A stretch of DNA of 64,000 nucleotides, from NCBI GenBank assembly GCA_030737875.1, contig CM060910.1, positions 66,906,501 to 66,970,500 of the forward strand. The letters run 5' to 3'. The position numbers and the translations under genes are program-made. The DNA comes from Allium sativum (lineage: Eukaryota > Streptophyta > Magnoliopsida > Asparagales > Amaryllidaceae). The notes below the pieces were generated by a model, which saw only the letters and a list, made by a program, of their open reading frames with translations, did no database searches and was not told where the DNA came from. Position 1 is the stretch's first letter; every line of letters begins with the position of its first letter. Shown here one piece after another: positions 36,221-48,758 of the stretch.

Positions 36221-37143
36221 ACTAAGTTAAGAAGAATGCTCCAAACCCAATTATTTTAAAAATAATCAACTACAATAAAGTATTATCAAAATTTTCTATG
36301 TCTTAAAAATTTACGAAAAAATCTCCATTACCTCCGTTGCACAGCTCAATCGAACAACTACAAATGCCACTCTGGGACTTACATCTATCAAAAGGGAATA
36401 AAAGCCAAGCGGATACCCGAATTAGGGGTATAAAATCTATCACCAATCAATATTATTAAGGTTTACCTATTTGTCGGGACACCAATAATCTAATCTCGAA
36501 GCAAAGCAATTATCAGTTCTTTTTCCTTCCAACCTGCACTTAACTCAATATCCAATGCCAATAACAGATACAGGGTTAAATCATCTGGTTTTATTTCGTA
36601 TTTGATTCCATTCAAATTCATTATACTGAAATTTATTTCTCTTAGCTTCCAATTTATTTAACTGTTAATGAACCTTATTATAAAACTAATCTATCATCCA
36701 ATAAACAAATAATCAACATAACTCAATCATTCCATAATTAACTCCTTATTTCATTTAACTTATTTTACTTTCTGATTCGATTCCATATTAAGATTCATAT
36801 TCACAAATTTTTTTGCTTATATTAAACCATTTAAATTCACAATCCTATTTGAATTCCCATTCAAATCAATTCACAAAGAAATATCTAAATAATTAAATAA
36901 AATTATTTCTTTTCTATACGAAATGTATTTTGGATAAAATTATTTCATTTTCCCTCTTTATAAAACTATATTGTATCAGTTGTCATTTCAACTTGAACCG
37001 TTCAGAAAACACAATACAAAACATTGGGATATATAAAATCTAGAAATACACGTTCTCTTATATACACTCAAACTCAATCTAGGGTATTACTAACTCAATC
37101 TCTATCGAGTTATGCCACAGAGCCAACGTTAATCCTAAACCTC

Positions 37144-37155
37144 GCTTTGATACCA
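37144..37155 (-). promoter_or_regulatory. Primer binding site of the non-coding retroelement
   Basis: TGGTATCAAAGC on the minus strand, one base from the initiator-Met consensus used by the other elements. Confidence 0.85.
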
Positions 37156-37157
37156 GC

Positions 37158-37281
37158 TGTAGCGTCCTAGAAATTTCGACACTAGAATCTCGACGCTAAT
37201 ACATCCTGTGTCTGGAACTTAAGTACCGAAAAATCTAGAAGGCTGATAGAAAGAAGTCAGAGGGTGAGGTAAGAAAGATAA
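37158..37281 (-). repeat. Right LTR of the non-coding retroelement, part 1
   Basis: TGTAGCGTCCTAGAAATTTCG onward matches 30393 onward until AAGAAAGATA, where a further insertion enters. Parts 2-4 are 39831-41770, 51123-54797 and 55606-55641. Confidence 0.85.
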
Positions 37282-39830
37282 TGTGACACCCTACCTCTAT
37301 ACTCGCTTTAGCCAAGGCCATTGCAAGCAATGGTGTCAACTAGCCCGAAGAATAATGTTGTTGAGGAGTGACAATCCTTATAATAGCTTTAAACGGGTGT
37401 TAAACATATCGGATAATGTGGTCTTACTTTTCAAATCTCATGAGGAAATATGACACATTTAATTCAAGTTCAAAACCGCTACACTATGGCTATATATAAT
37501 TCGGAATCAATATAAAATACATAACAATAAAATCAGAGTCAGACACAGATATTCATATCACTAAGGCGGAAATAAATATGAATAGTACATAAGATTAAAT
37601 ACAAAGATAGCGGTCATGGTCAATCCACTATACAACAAAAGAATATGAACAATCTCTAGCTAAAAGAATATGTATACATAGAAGTCTCATATACATATAA
37701 CCCAAAATTACTACAATAACAATGTAGACATGAAAACCCAAGAAGTGGTCCCTGCTAGAAGTCCTGAAAATCACCTGTAATACTCAATTTGACCTAGTAT
37801 TATTTATAAGAAAATAAACAATAAATGGATCAGTCTAACCGAATGCATCATAATAAACTGGGATAGAAATAGAGATATATGTAGATAACGAGATATAAGC
37901 AACAACGATCATGTTCCCCCATAAGCTTGAAACCCCAAAAATGTCTAATCAACATCTCTAAGAGATCCCCACTACACAACCGACACACCATGCACTCAAT
38001 ACACAAGTTGAACCAAAGTTCCCCGCGAATACAAAGATCACCACACATCATACAAGTTGAACAGAGGTTCCCCGCGAATCCGAAGATTGCCAAACAACAT
38101 GAACTGAAGTTCCCCGCGAATCTGAAGATTGCAAAACGACATGATCCGAACTTCCCCACGAATCCAAAGATCGCCAAATAACATGAACCGAGGTTCCCCA
38201 CGAATCTGAAGATCGCCGTTAGTGCAACCCAAGCTAGTAAATATAAGAGTTAAGCTACATGTCCCATAACCACTTGCTCTACTTAAATATTTACGAACAA
38301 GTTGTATATTTCACTAGAAATACGAAACGATCATTACCACAATGTTCAATCGAACGAGTCCAAAAATTAATCGTCAAAGCAAACACAAGGATTTATAGTC
38401 CTTGTTTTAACTATGGCATTTAATTAGATTTCTCATACGAACGACAAAAGGATTTACGAAATCATATACTAGTAGATAGTAAAACAATTTGGAAAATAAC
38501 TTCATATAATGAAGTAGAATTAAAACTGTTTAGTAAAAGATTTGGTATCTACTAATAATTTAAAACTCTTTTTATATAATTTCAAAGTGGAAAACTTCAT
38601 GAAATAGCAATCGAAATGACGGCCGACGAAGAATTCGCGTTATAATAACGTAAACAAAATCTCACGACTATCGATTATAATTTTGTTCATCACGGATAAA
38701 TTGAAAGTCCGTCAAATCGAAATGCAGAAATCTATGAATCATAGAAACTGAAAAGTCACAAAAAAAGGCCGAACGGGCCGAAACTCAGCCGGGAAAGAGC
38801 CTGAAACAACCTAATCTGTTGACCGTGGCCTCCACCGGTCAACAGTAGAAATACAGGCATTAGAAATATGAGCTGACAGACATCAGATTTTTCATTTTTC
38901 CCGAGAGCTTGGACAGACGTCTAACCTATTTGGTCAAACGTCTGAGCTGAAGCAATTAAATATTTTGCTTACCTATGACTTCCAAATTAACCTAGGGCAA
39001 TCCCGGACCTTTGGTGATAGTGTATGATGTTTTCTAAGTTAAAATGAGGCATCTAATGTTTGCCGAAACAACCTATAACACCAAACTCAATTCCCTATAA
39101 TGATTTACTTATTGAATTCATATAAACAAATTCAAACACATTCAATTCGGGAAGTTCACACACAAACAAACCAAAACATACAATGCACACACAAAATATA
39201 CGTGCCAGGGGCACACTATACAAGCATACAAACTTGGGGCATAGATATGAGTTCACAAGAACTCACCTTTATATTAAGGAAGGAAGTAGAAGCTTAAAAA
39301 CCAAACAAGGTCAACCTCTATTTAGGAAACACTCTTGAATCTCCAATCTAAGATCATATATATAGAATTCCTAAGAGTTAGGTATTAGGAATTCATATGT
39401 TCAAGAGGAATAGGGTTGGAGAAGATAGAGATGGAGCTTACCTCTCTTCTTTATGAATTTACACTATATTTCCTTCACAAATTTGGATTCCTAAGGTGAA
39501 CTATGGGTTAGGGATTTTGATTTCCCTTCTCCATTTCTGTTTTTACTTAAGTGTTTGGATGGAATGAAGAGGAGGCGGCTGGTTTGGCTATAAGGAGTGG
39601 CCTATGTTTAGCATCCAAGCCCCAACCAAGGTCCTAATTTTCACAAACTCGAAATATATCGAAGTTTATAGTTTTTGAACACGTAAACGACGTTTAGAAC
39701 CCAATGGAAGTGGTTTCGAGTCCAAATTCATCTGTATGCAAAATGTGACTTTTTGGACACATACAAGATTAACGACGATATATTTAAATAAAATATTTAA
39801 ATATATTATTGTAAAATATGCGGGTTGTTA
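37282..39830 (-). mobile_element. Putative solo LTR (gypsy-type)
   Basis: About 2.55 kb absent from the equivalent place of the other LTR (between AAGATA and GAAAATTAG). It starts TGTGACACCCTACC and ends near CGGGTTGTTATA, the worn form of gypsy LTR ends in minus orientation. It has no internal coding region, PBS or polypurine tract. The exact end and target duplication are unclear. A tandem repeat of about 45-50 bp lies at about 38010-38220. Confidence 0.6.
38010..38220. repeat. Tandem repeat, unit about 45-50 bp
   Basis: Five degenerate units each contain GTTCCCCRCGAAT followed by CNAAGAT and ACATGAAC. Frames on both strands read through it as repeating peptides, which I take as a result of the repeat, not as a gene. 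Confidence 0.8.
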
Positions 39831-41770
39831 TAGAAAATTAGAATAAAAGAAGAAGAACCAACATAGAATCAGAGTCCCACATCGCAATGGAACAAAATAT
39901 AATATAGAAGTAAATCTTTATTGAGAGCATGAAATAAAATTTACAATCACTAGAGTACATCAACAAACATGGATAGTTATAATAATATGTCCTTATATTC
40001 AACACACAGCAGAATAAAACAAATAATACATCTTAACTTCTCCAGCTCATCCAGAGACTTCACAGCATTCGATAACCTAAACCTGTAAAAACTTGGTCTG
40101 ACCCGAGCATTGTAAACGCCAAGATCAATCTAGTGAACTAGCATGAGAAAACTCATTAAGTTTAAAGGGGATCATCCAACTTGATTTTAAAGTCAAAATA
40201 TTTTCTAAATAAAAGGATAATCGTAAGACCAACTTCACACATAAATACAGACGGTTTTTTCTTTATGATAACCCAAAACATTTTTAAAATCGTATCTTTT
40301 ATGATATTATAATAAGGTCTTAATATCAATAAATAATAATCTAGCGGAACGCTTGCATCTCACGCTCCACATACATAATATACAATCAAAACTATGGGCA
40401 CTTATTGGAGATTGGATTCCAACTAAGACAAGGTATGGAACCACCTTACGATCAGTGTATTCTAGAGGGGATACACTGGAGTTCAACAAGAACATCTTGC
40501 AACTCAGCCACACATGACCGACCATTCATTTCGCTTAAATGTTCTGAATATATTGCCATGCAATGGTTGGACCTAACAAAACCGTTCTCGGGAGATACAG
40601 AAGCAAAAAGAAGAACAAATTTGAATATTCTTTAAATGGTGATAATACAACTTAATTGAGAGTGACCCACTTAGCCACGCTACCTGCCTGATTTTTTGTC
40701 ATTTCCCAGTTGAAAGGTTTGAGGTTTAATCTTCTTTTTATAACATCTAGCTACCATTCACTTTGAATGCCACATCGTCAAATCCGCTAGATATCACTAA
40801 TTAACGTCCACAAAAATACTCTAGTTATTAAGCTAAGAGAAGTTCCCCTCTCCGCCACCAACTATGGTACATTTGAAGAAATCAACATACGTGATTCTTT
40901 TGGAAATACTCTGTCAGACATCCGTCCATGCAAGTTGTCTTGGGACTGAACAAACCGAAGGCACCCTCCTACCACATCCTAGGCATCACTTTATAGATCA
41001 GTAGCGAGTATTACTTGCAAATCCGTAGATTCCAATCACGACAGAATCACTATTGAAATATCTCCAGGGATCAGCCAGAGAAATTCAATAATAGTTCCCC
41101 CGCTCATGAAGATTTACGGTCTTCAATTGCTCTATAACGATCAACATCAGGTATCTTCTCCATTACGAATTTGTTGGTTCAGAATGGTTTTCGAATATAA
41201 ATTCGATCCCGGTCTTTCTGTACCAACAGCGTTGGCCTAATTTTTGATAACCGGTTATTTAACTATCAAAATAAACAATCAACAAAATAAAAATGAATCC
41301 ATTGGCATAGTACGCAATGTCATAAAGCCTTTTTAATTTCCCATTCGTTAAATTAAATCTTTAAATCTTTTAAAGCATCATATGTGAGCCTTCATTCAAA
41401 ATAGAATCTTTTATAAACTTCTGATAAGTTTATTCCAAAATCCATTTTAGTTATACCTCAATAAAACATCATCTCTTATTTAATATAGAGAATTTAGATT
41501 GCATCTAAATAACTCAACTAGCCTAACCACTTCAAACTCAAATTTGGGTTTTCCAATTCGATTTCCGTTTCATACCTTCATCAGTCTCTAACCGTAGATT
41601 AGTAAGAAAATAATTCTCTAAATATCAACCCCGAAGGCCGAAACCAACATCAGATCGATATTCGAAAAATTATTTAATTCAACCGATCTCCAATAAGATT
41701 CCAATTCTTTAATCTCACATCTTGAGCTTTAATTCCATTCCTAAATCATATTAAAGTTTATAACTGTAAT
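39831..41770 (-). repeat. Right LTR of the non-coding retroelement, part 2
   Basis: Matches the left LTR from GAAAATTAGAATA to TTTATAACT, with scattered substitutions and a small extra stretch near 41511-41545. Ends where element 2 enters. Confidence 0.8.
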
Positions 41771-43958
41771 TATGACGGCCGCCCCATACCATGTGACATT
41801 TCCCCGAAATGCGTTGTGCCAATGCCCGACTAGCATGGGATGATCGTCAAAAAGGTTGCAACGATGAATTACTGAAGGACCTGTAGTATATCTCACAGCG
41901 CATGGAATAAAATATAATGATAACATAACTTAATATAAAACAGGCGAGATAATACATAAGCTGAAAACTAAACCATATCCATCAGAGTAGCGGAATCCAA
42001 AATACAGCTTCAGTCCAATTATTACAACTTTAAAATACTGTCTCTCAAAGGAAATAAAAGAGGTACACTACTAATGCCTGAATCAGTGACCAACAACAAC
42101 ACAGGGAGAATATGTATAAAGTACGTGGAAGCCTCCTGCTCGTCTCCGGACAGCTACTCGTGCATAACCACCTAAATTGCCTCTAGTCTGCTCGTTTAGG
42201 AGCAACCAGAGTAATAAGAAGAGACATAAAACTCTAGGTCAGACGAAATTTTGGTGTGAGCGATAACAAATCTATATAACTGAATAAAGCAATAACAGGT
42301 ATGAATAATCATACCTGACTTGGACCAGCAACCAAAGAGTTAGCACAACAAGATGTACAATACTCTAAGGTAACATTAACATAGAGTGTAAAATGGAATT
42401 GTGCATGTCATGGTGATAGCAAACATAAAACATAGCAATCATTCCTCACATCTCTCACTCAGTGCGTAAAGCATATGATATCCACCGCTTTGATCACCAA
42501 ATCCATTGGGCCATGATGGGTCCACACCGCCCTGGACTCCGTACAACTATTGCTATGACTACACCTCCTTGGTCTATAGTTAATAACCCTACCCAGTCCA
42601 CACCGCCCTGACTCTGGGGTACAGGCCAACCAGTCCACACCGCCCAGACTCTGGTTCGTCTACATGCCCCTCTCTCAATGGTGAACCAACGTTATAGATA
42701 TCGATAACTCCTTTGCACACGTCCCGCAGCAAATCCCAACTCTGGAAGTTAACTCGTTGGTTCCCATCTGGATCCTGAGCGATGACTTCCCATTTGGACT
42801 TCCTTTACATCTCGGGTTTTGGTCGAATTGGTGTTCGGTTCGTCATCCCTTGTCCGGTTCAGTTCGTCATCTCCTATCCGGTTTGGTTCGGGTCTGCTCC
42901 TCCTATCTAGTTCGGTTCGGGACTCCTCCTCCTATCCGGTTCAGGTCTCCTCCTATCCCGTTCGGTTCGGGTCTCCTCCTCCTTTTCTGTTCGGGTTTCC
43001 TCCTCCTATCCGATTCGGATTGGGTCTCCTCCTCCAATCCGGAGTGAAACTCTGTAAGTTTTCCAACGAGCTATTTTCGTCAAACAACGGTGTTTTCAAC
43101 CATCCTAACTTCCCTATTAACCATAAAACATATCAAACAGCGGTAGTAACATGTAGAATCAACCAAAAACATCAAAACAATAATTTCACAAGTTAATTTA
43201 GATCAAACATACCCGAATCCATGATTTCCCCCATTAGCCCTGTCTAACTATAGGATTAGCAAAATAAATCCAAATTAACCCAAATTCATACCAGCGACAT
43301 AAAATAAGATTTTATAATTTTTACATATTTTTCCAAATTTTTTAGGTGTATAATTTCGCTAATTGTCACTAATCACCCCTAATTATCCATAATTAGTGAA
43401 TAAACATGCTAATCACTCACCTTAGCCAATAATAAATGATCACCCCTAATTATCCATAATTAGTGATCAGAGAGAGATTTAGAAGATGGAAGCCATGATT
43501 AGGGTTTGAGAATGGTTTGTGGCGGCTAGAAAAATGAAAGGAGATGATTCTACTAATCCATTAAGCCCTCCCATAACCCTTATCCTGAATTGGGTTATGG
43601 GCCTAGCTGCTAATCACTTAATTAAGCCCAATTAGGCTGTTTTCCCACCTTCAAATCTTATTTCAGCCATATCTCCCAAACGCTAAGTCCGTTTGATTAA
43701 TGTGACCACTATACGGAATGGGAAACGATCATCCAAATCTAATGGAAGTGGTTTCAGGTCAAAAATCCTTACCAATCAAAAGTTATAGGCAAAACAAGAT
43801 TCGCTAGGGGTAAAATAGTCATTTTAAAATTCGGCAAAAATCGTAACATGGGAAATGACCCCAGTAGTCATTTCCAAAGTTACACGACCATACGACTTCG
43901 CATGAAAATAAAATAAATACTCTATAATCCTCCGACACGTAGAATACGGGTCGTTACA
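41771..43958 (-). repeat. Element 2, left LTR (3' LTR)
   Basis: 2188 bp from TATGACGGCC (TGTGACGGCC in the other copy) to GGGTCGTTACA. It contains repeated GTCCACACCGCCC-type phrases (about 42520-42660) and a minisatellite of about 29-bp units (about 42835-43040). Confidence 0.88.
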
Positions 43959-43986
43959 CTCTCCCTCCCCCCACCCCCGTTTAAGA

Positions 43987-44004
43987 AATTTCGCCCTCGA
44001 AATT
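43987..44004 (-). other. PPT-adjacent hairpin of element 2
   Basis: AATTTCG, loop CCCT, CGAAATT: a perfect 7-bp hairpin. After one mismatch it extends by TTAAG (43981-43985) with CTTAA (44006-44010). The terminal pair G-C of element 1 is A-T here. Confidence 0.6.
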
Positions 44005-44149
44005 CCTTAACCAAGAAAACAAACAATAGTATCCCGCGTGCCTATCAAACATTTACAAACAATCAAACATATATTATAAACACAACAAGCCTATCCTAGC
44101 ATGTTGTTTACTAACAAGGGAATAACTATATCACGATTAAAATCTTACC

Positions 44150-47100
44150 AAGTAAAGAGCTATGGGTACGACTTACTTATGTTCTCCTCGGTTTCCCAAG
44201 TACAGTCATTCTCATTATCACCCCTGTGGACCTTGACCAGTTTCACCATCTTCCTTCAAGTTGTTTCGTATCGTATCCGACAATACGAATTATTCTACGG
44301 CTTCCAACTGCCTCAGATTCTACCTCAATATCTTCCAACTGATCTGGTGAAATAATTATATCGGAATCGTGTACGAACTTCCTTAACTGAGAAACATGAA
44401 ATACGTTGTGCACTCCCGCCATCTTATCAGGTAATCAAACTTTATAACCTAAATTTCCAACTCGCTCGAGAACTGGAAATGGACCAACAAACCTTGGTGC
44501 TAACTTGCCTCTCCTACCAAACTGAATCACACTCTTCAACGGAGAAATATCGATGAATACCAAGTCGCCAAAGGAGAATTTCAAATCTCTTAGTCTTTTA
44601 TCAACATAACTCTTTTTCCTATCTTAGGTAGCCTTCATTCGTTGTTGAATAACCTTGATCTTATCTGAAGTTTCTCTTATTATATCTGGCCCAAGCACAA
44701 ATTTCTCACTGGTTTCCAACCAACATGATGGTGAGCTGCACGGTCTTCCGTACAAAGCTTAAAATGGAGCCATACCAATAATGGACTGGTAACTATTATT
44801 ATATGCAAACTCAACAAGATGCAAATGGTCATCCCATGACCCCCCAAAATCCAATATGCAAGCTCTCAAGAGATCCTATAATACTCAATTCACCCTCTCT
44901 GTTTGCCATCGGTTTGAGGATGGTACGCGGTATTGAGATGTAATTCTGACCCTAAGGCCTCTTGTAAGCTCTTCCAAAACCCACTAGTAAATAATGGATC
45001 TCGGTCACTCACAATACCTTTAGGTACTCCATGAAATCTCACTATCCACTTCAAATATAGCTCTGCTAACTTAGTTGTCGTTCTATTCGACTTGACAGGT
45101 ATAAACCTTGGACTCTTGGTCAATCGATCCACAATCACCCAAATACTATCATGACCCGATTTAGTCCTTGGTAAACCATCAATGAAATCCATTGAGACTT
45201 GTTCCCATTTCCATTCGGGAATTTCCAACGGTTGCAACAAAACCACCAGGCTTCTTTTTCTTGGCTTTAACTAACTGGCAGTTCATGCACTTGGTTATAA
45301 ACTTCCCGACGTCTCTCTTCATCCCTTCCCAGTAGTAGGTCTACTTCATGTCCCAATACATTTTGTTACCACCGGGATGTATAGTCAGTTTTGAGTGATG
45401 ACACTCTCTAAGCACTTCATCTCTCAATCCACTAACGTTGGGTACTAGTCTCCCATTCTTTCGAAGCCATCCTTCTCGATCAAGTCCATACTTGTTCATT
45501 CCCTCACCGTCGATACCCATCTCTACCTTGGAGATGATTTCCAATAGATTAGGATTGTCACTCTGACTGGAACCGATCCTCTCAATCAAAGTCAGTCCGA
45601 TCATCAAACTTGCTCACATCTCTGGATCTAATTCATACTTAGGTATGAAATCATATCCCATGATAAACTCCAGTTGCTTCCATTCAAGAAACATAGCCCC
45701 CAAACTGGCATGTCTCCTACAAAATGCATCAGCAACTGCATTGCCCTTCCCGAGTGTGTATGCGATATTGAAATCATACGAAGCCAAGAACTCTAACCAT
45801 CTCTGCTGACAAAGATTTAAATCCTTTTGAGAGAAAAAAATACTTTAATGACTTATGATAGGTAAACAACTCGAATCTTTCTCCAAGAAATAGTGTCTCC
45901 ACATCTTCAACGCGAACACGATCGCTACCAATTCCAAGCATGAGTAGGATATCTTTTCTCATATGGTTTCAGTTGCCGACTAGCATAAGCTACAATCTTA
46001 CCTCCTTGCATTAGTATATCACCTAGTCCGGTACCACAGGCATCTGTGTATACCGTCATCCCTTCGTTCCTCTTAGGAATAACTAACACTGGTGCACACG
46101 TCAACTTCTCCTTTAGATTCTTAAATGCATTCTCACACCTTTCATCCCAAACAAAAGCTTGATTCTTCTTGATCAACAGAGTTAACGGTCCCGCTGTCTT
46201 GGAGAAGTCTTCAATAAACTTATGATAATATCCAGCTAATCCCAAGAAACTTCTCACATCCGTTGCATTCTTGGGCATAGACCAATCTTGCACCATAGCC
46301 ACCTTCGCAGGGTCCACAGCAATACTATTTTCTGAAACAACATGGCCTAAGAATCTCACTTCCCTCCTCCAGAAGTGACACTTAGAAAATTTCGCTTTCA
46401 ATTGGTGTTTCCTCAACACCTCCATCACTATCCTCAAATGTTCCTTCTGTTCTTCCTCTGTCCTTGAGTAAACCAGGATATCGTCCACGAACATAAGAAC
46501 AAACTTATTTATTTGATCCCTGAAAACCTTATTCATAATATCCACAAAATATACTGGTGCATTGGTTAATCCAAATGGCATGACCAACCACACATAGAAT
46601 CCTCGTCCGAAAAGCCGTTTTAGGTACACTCTTAGTTGCCACTCGGAGCTGATGAAATCCTATCGTGAGATCCAACTGGGAAAACACACTTGCTCCATTT
46701 AGTTGATTAAACAAATCATCTATCCATGGAAGAGGATACTTATTCTTCCTAGTCACCTTGTTCAACTCGCGGTGGTCCACACATAAGCGAAGGGACCGTC
46801 GGCCTTGGTAGCAAATACAACTGGTGCTCCCCACTCGGAAACATTTCTTCGGATAAATCCCTTCTTCAAAAGATCACATACTTGCACTTCGAGCTCTCGC
46901 TGCTCCCTTGGTGCCATACGACGAAGAGGCATCACTATAGGTCTGTCATCTTTAACCAAATCAATCTAAAACTTGATCTCACGGTGTGGTGGATGTCAGG
47001 TCACTCCCTCAGAGATGTCCTGATACTCGCCAGCAATACGCACATCGGATAACTCATCATGCAGAATGTCGAGGGAATTTAGAAAACTAGCCATCACAAG

Positions 47101-47426
47101 TTAGGCAACCCAATACCACCCTCCACCCATCATTCACTCTAATGGTCACCGAAGACCCCTCACAGTCTACCACCACCCCCATACCTTTGGAGCCAATCGA
47201 CTCCCAAAATAATGCCAAACCCAGTAAAGCCCAAAACAAAGCAATCACAAGCAAACATACATCCATGACTCGATAGGACCAAATCATGACAAATCAGACA
47301 AAGGCTAGTCGAACCACCGATCGGGTTCGTCACAACTAAAGGTCTGCCGACAATCTCGGGTTTCAATTCCAACCTACCTACTAGGTCACTAGATACGAAG
47401 GAATGGGAAGCTCCAGTATCAAACAA
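44150..47426 (-). pseudogene. Element 2 pol, broken: protease, RT, RNase H, integrase, chromodomain remnant
   Basis: Pieces follow in order on the minus strand. Protease: FDTGASHSFVSSDLV from 47426. Reverse transcriptase about 46960-46200: [49 protein letters not shown]. RNase H about 46100-45780: [24 protein letters not shown], with the aspartate of the usual TDQKSL changed to Y. Integrase finger about 45480-45340, core about 45250-44890 ([40 protein letters not shown]). A chromodomain-like stretch (EDIEVE, SRRIIRIVG, WETEENI with a shift between) is at about 44330-44160. Many shifts and stops make it non-functional. Confidence 0.88.
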
Positions 47427-47429
47427 TAC

Positions 47430-48542
47430 TCAAACATGAACATCATAAATAGATAGCATACCTTGAATAACGACACCCTTTCCCTTCTCCGCCGCAGTTG
47501 GGGCATTCGACAAAGAAGGAACAGCGTTGATAGCATATGCTTTCACGATCTGCTTCTCCTTAGGGGGTTGTGGACATTTATTCTTAAAATGTCCCACTTG
47601 GTCACAATTGAAGCACTTCTTCTCCCCTGGCTTTGCTCGACAATCTCTGATATAGTGGCCCATCTTGCCACAACCAAAGCACTCGATATCTTTCTTATTC
47701 TTCTTTTTTTGACCATCCTTGGTTTGGTTCTGTTTTCTCTTATTCTGGGACTTCTTCTTATCCCCATCGCTTGCCAACGACTTTGGCTCCTTTGCAAATG
47801 CAGTAGCAACCTCGGTCTTCGTCTTAGGGTAAAGGCTCTCTGATCTCAAATCCTTCCCCACAATAGATTCGAAAGTCTCATCGATATAGTTTATAAGTCT
47901 TTCCCTCAAGTACTCATCTAGGCTAGTTATGAACTTCTAGTTCTTTATGTCGGCAGTATCGATAAGAGCACATTTTGATAAGGTATCAAATTCAGCAATA
48001 TATTCTAAGACTACCCTACCATTCTGCTTAAGCTCCAAAAACTTCCTGAATAGTTCTGATTTCTGAGCAGATGGAATAAACTTGTCACTGAAGCGAGTCT
48101 TAAATTGATTCCAAGTAACTTGATCTTCGAGAGTAGCCGCTTTAATTGCATTCCACTATTTCATTGCCCGTCCTTGAAGCTGACGCGATGCTAGCTTTCT
48201 CTCTATTGCATCATCGATCCCCAAATCCTCGAAGATGCTCTCACAACTATCAAGCCAATCCTGAACCTCCGTAGCCAATTTCGTTCCATGGAATAGCTTC
48301 CCACCAAGACTAGTATAATCCTTGTTAAGCTTAGCGAAATCGTCTCTAGGCATTTGCACTACTGTACCACCACCATTAGCAGCATTAGGAACTTTTACCT
48401 GATCATTCCTAAGCATCTCTCGCATGAAGGCAGTAAACATTGTCCTTATATCAGGGACATTCCCATTGTTGGCCCCCGAACCTGCTCCCTCTTCAGCTCC
48501 CGATGTTGGGTTCCTCATCGTGCTCTTTGAATTTCGGCTCAT
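47430..48542 (-). pseudogene. Element 2 gag, broken, with two zinc knuckles
   Basis: The frame starts MSRNSKSTMRNPTSGAEEG at 48542 and reads a gag core (YTSLGGKLFHGTKLATEVQDW) until a stop at 48156. A middle part is out of frame, then from about 47909 the frame resumes with a basic linker and two knuckles, CFGCGKMGHYIRDC and CFNCDQVGHFKNKC. It ends just before the protease frame. Confidence 0.85.
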
Positions 48543-48744
48543 CGTTCAATCTGTAAAGAGAAAATGATTAACCATTTCCTCGAGGAGTCTCCTTAGTATT
48601 GCCTGTACAGTGCGACTTCATCCTTAGATATACTAAATAGTATATATATAGTTTTTGTAAACCAAAATATCACAATTATGCGCTCTCATATACGTATACT
48701 ATCTCTCCTTGATATATTCCCCTAGGTTAAATTATGCAACCTAG

Positions 48745-48756
48745 GCTCTTATACCA
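48745..48756 (-). promoter_or_regulatory. Primer binding site of element 2
   Basis: TGGTATAAGAGC on the minus strand, one base from the initiator-Met consensus, two bases from the LTR. Confidence 0.85.
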
Positions 48757-48758
48757 AG

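Larger units (their letters stand above)
36185..37157 (-). other. Internal region of the non-coding retroelement
   Basis: 973 bp with no coding potential in any frame. The polypurine tract (minus strand AAAGGGAGAAGAA) lies at about 36186-36198, followed by the wobble-paired version of the PPT-adjacent hairpin (36203-36220). The PBS, minus strand TGGTATCAAAGC, is at 37144-37155, two bases from the right LTR. Confidence 0.8.

Noticed and set aside
37848..38201. 117-codon frame with repeated FGNLRIRGE-like peptides
   Set aside because: It is generated by the 45-50-bp tandem repeat; the opposite strand is equally open.
42757..43196. Overlapping frames reading repeated FGSGLLLLSGS-type peptides (also 49756-50265)
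   Set aside because: They are a by-product of a 29-bp minisatellite without stop codons; no signal favours one frame.
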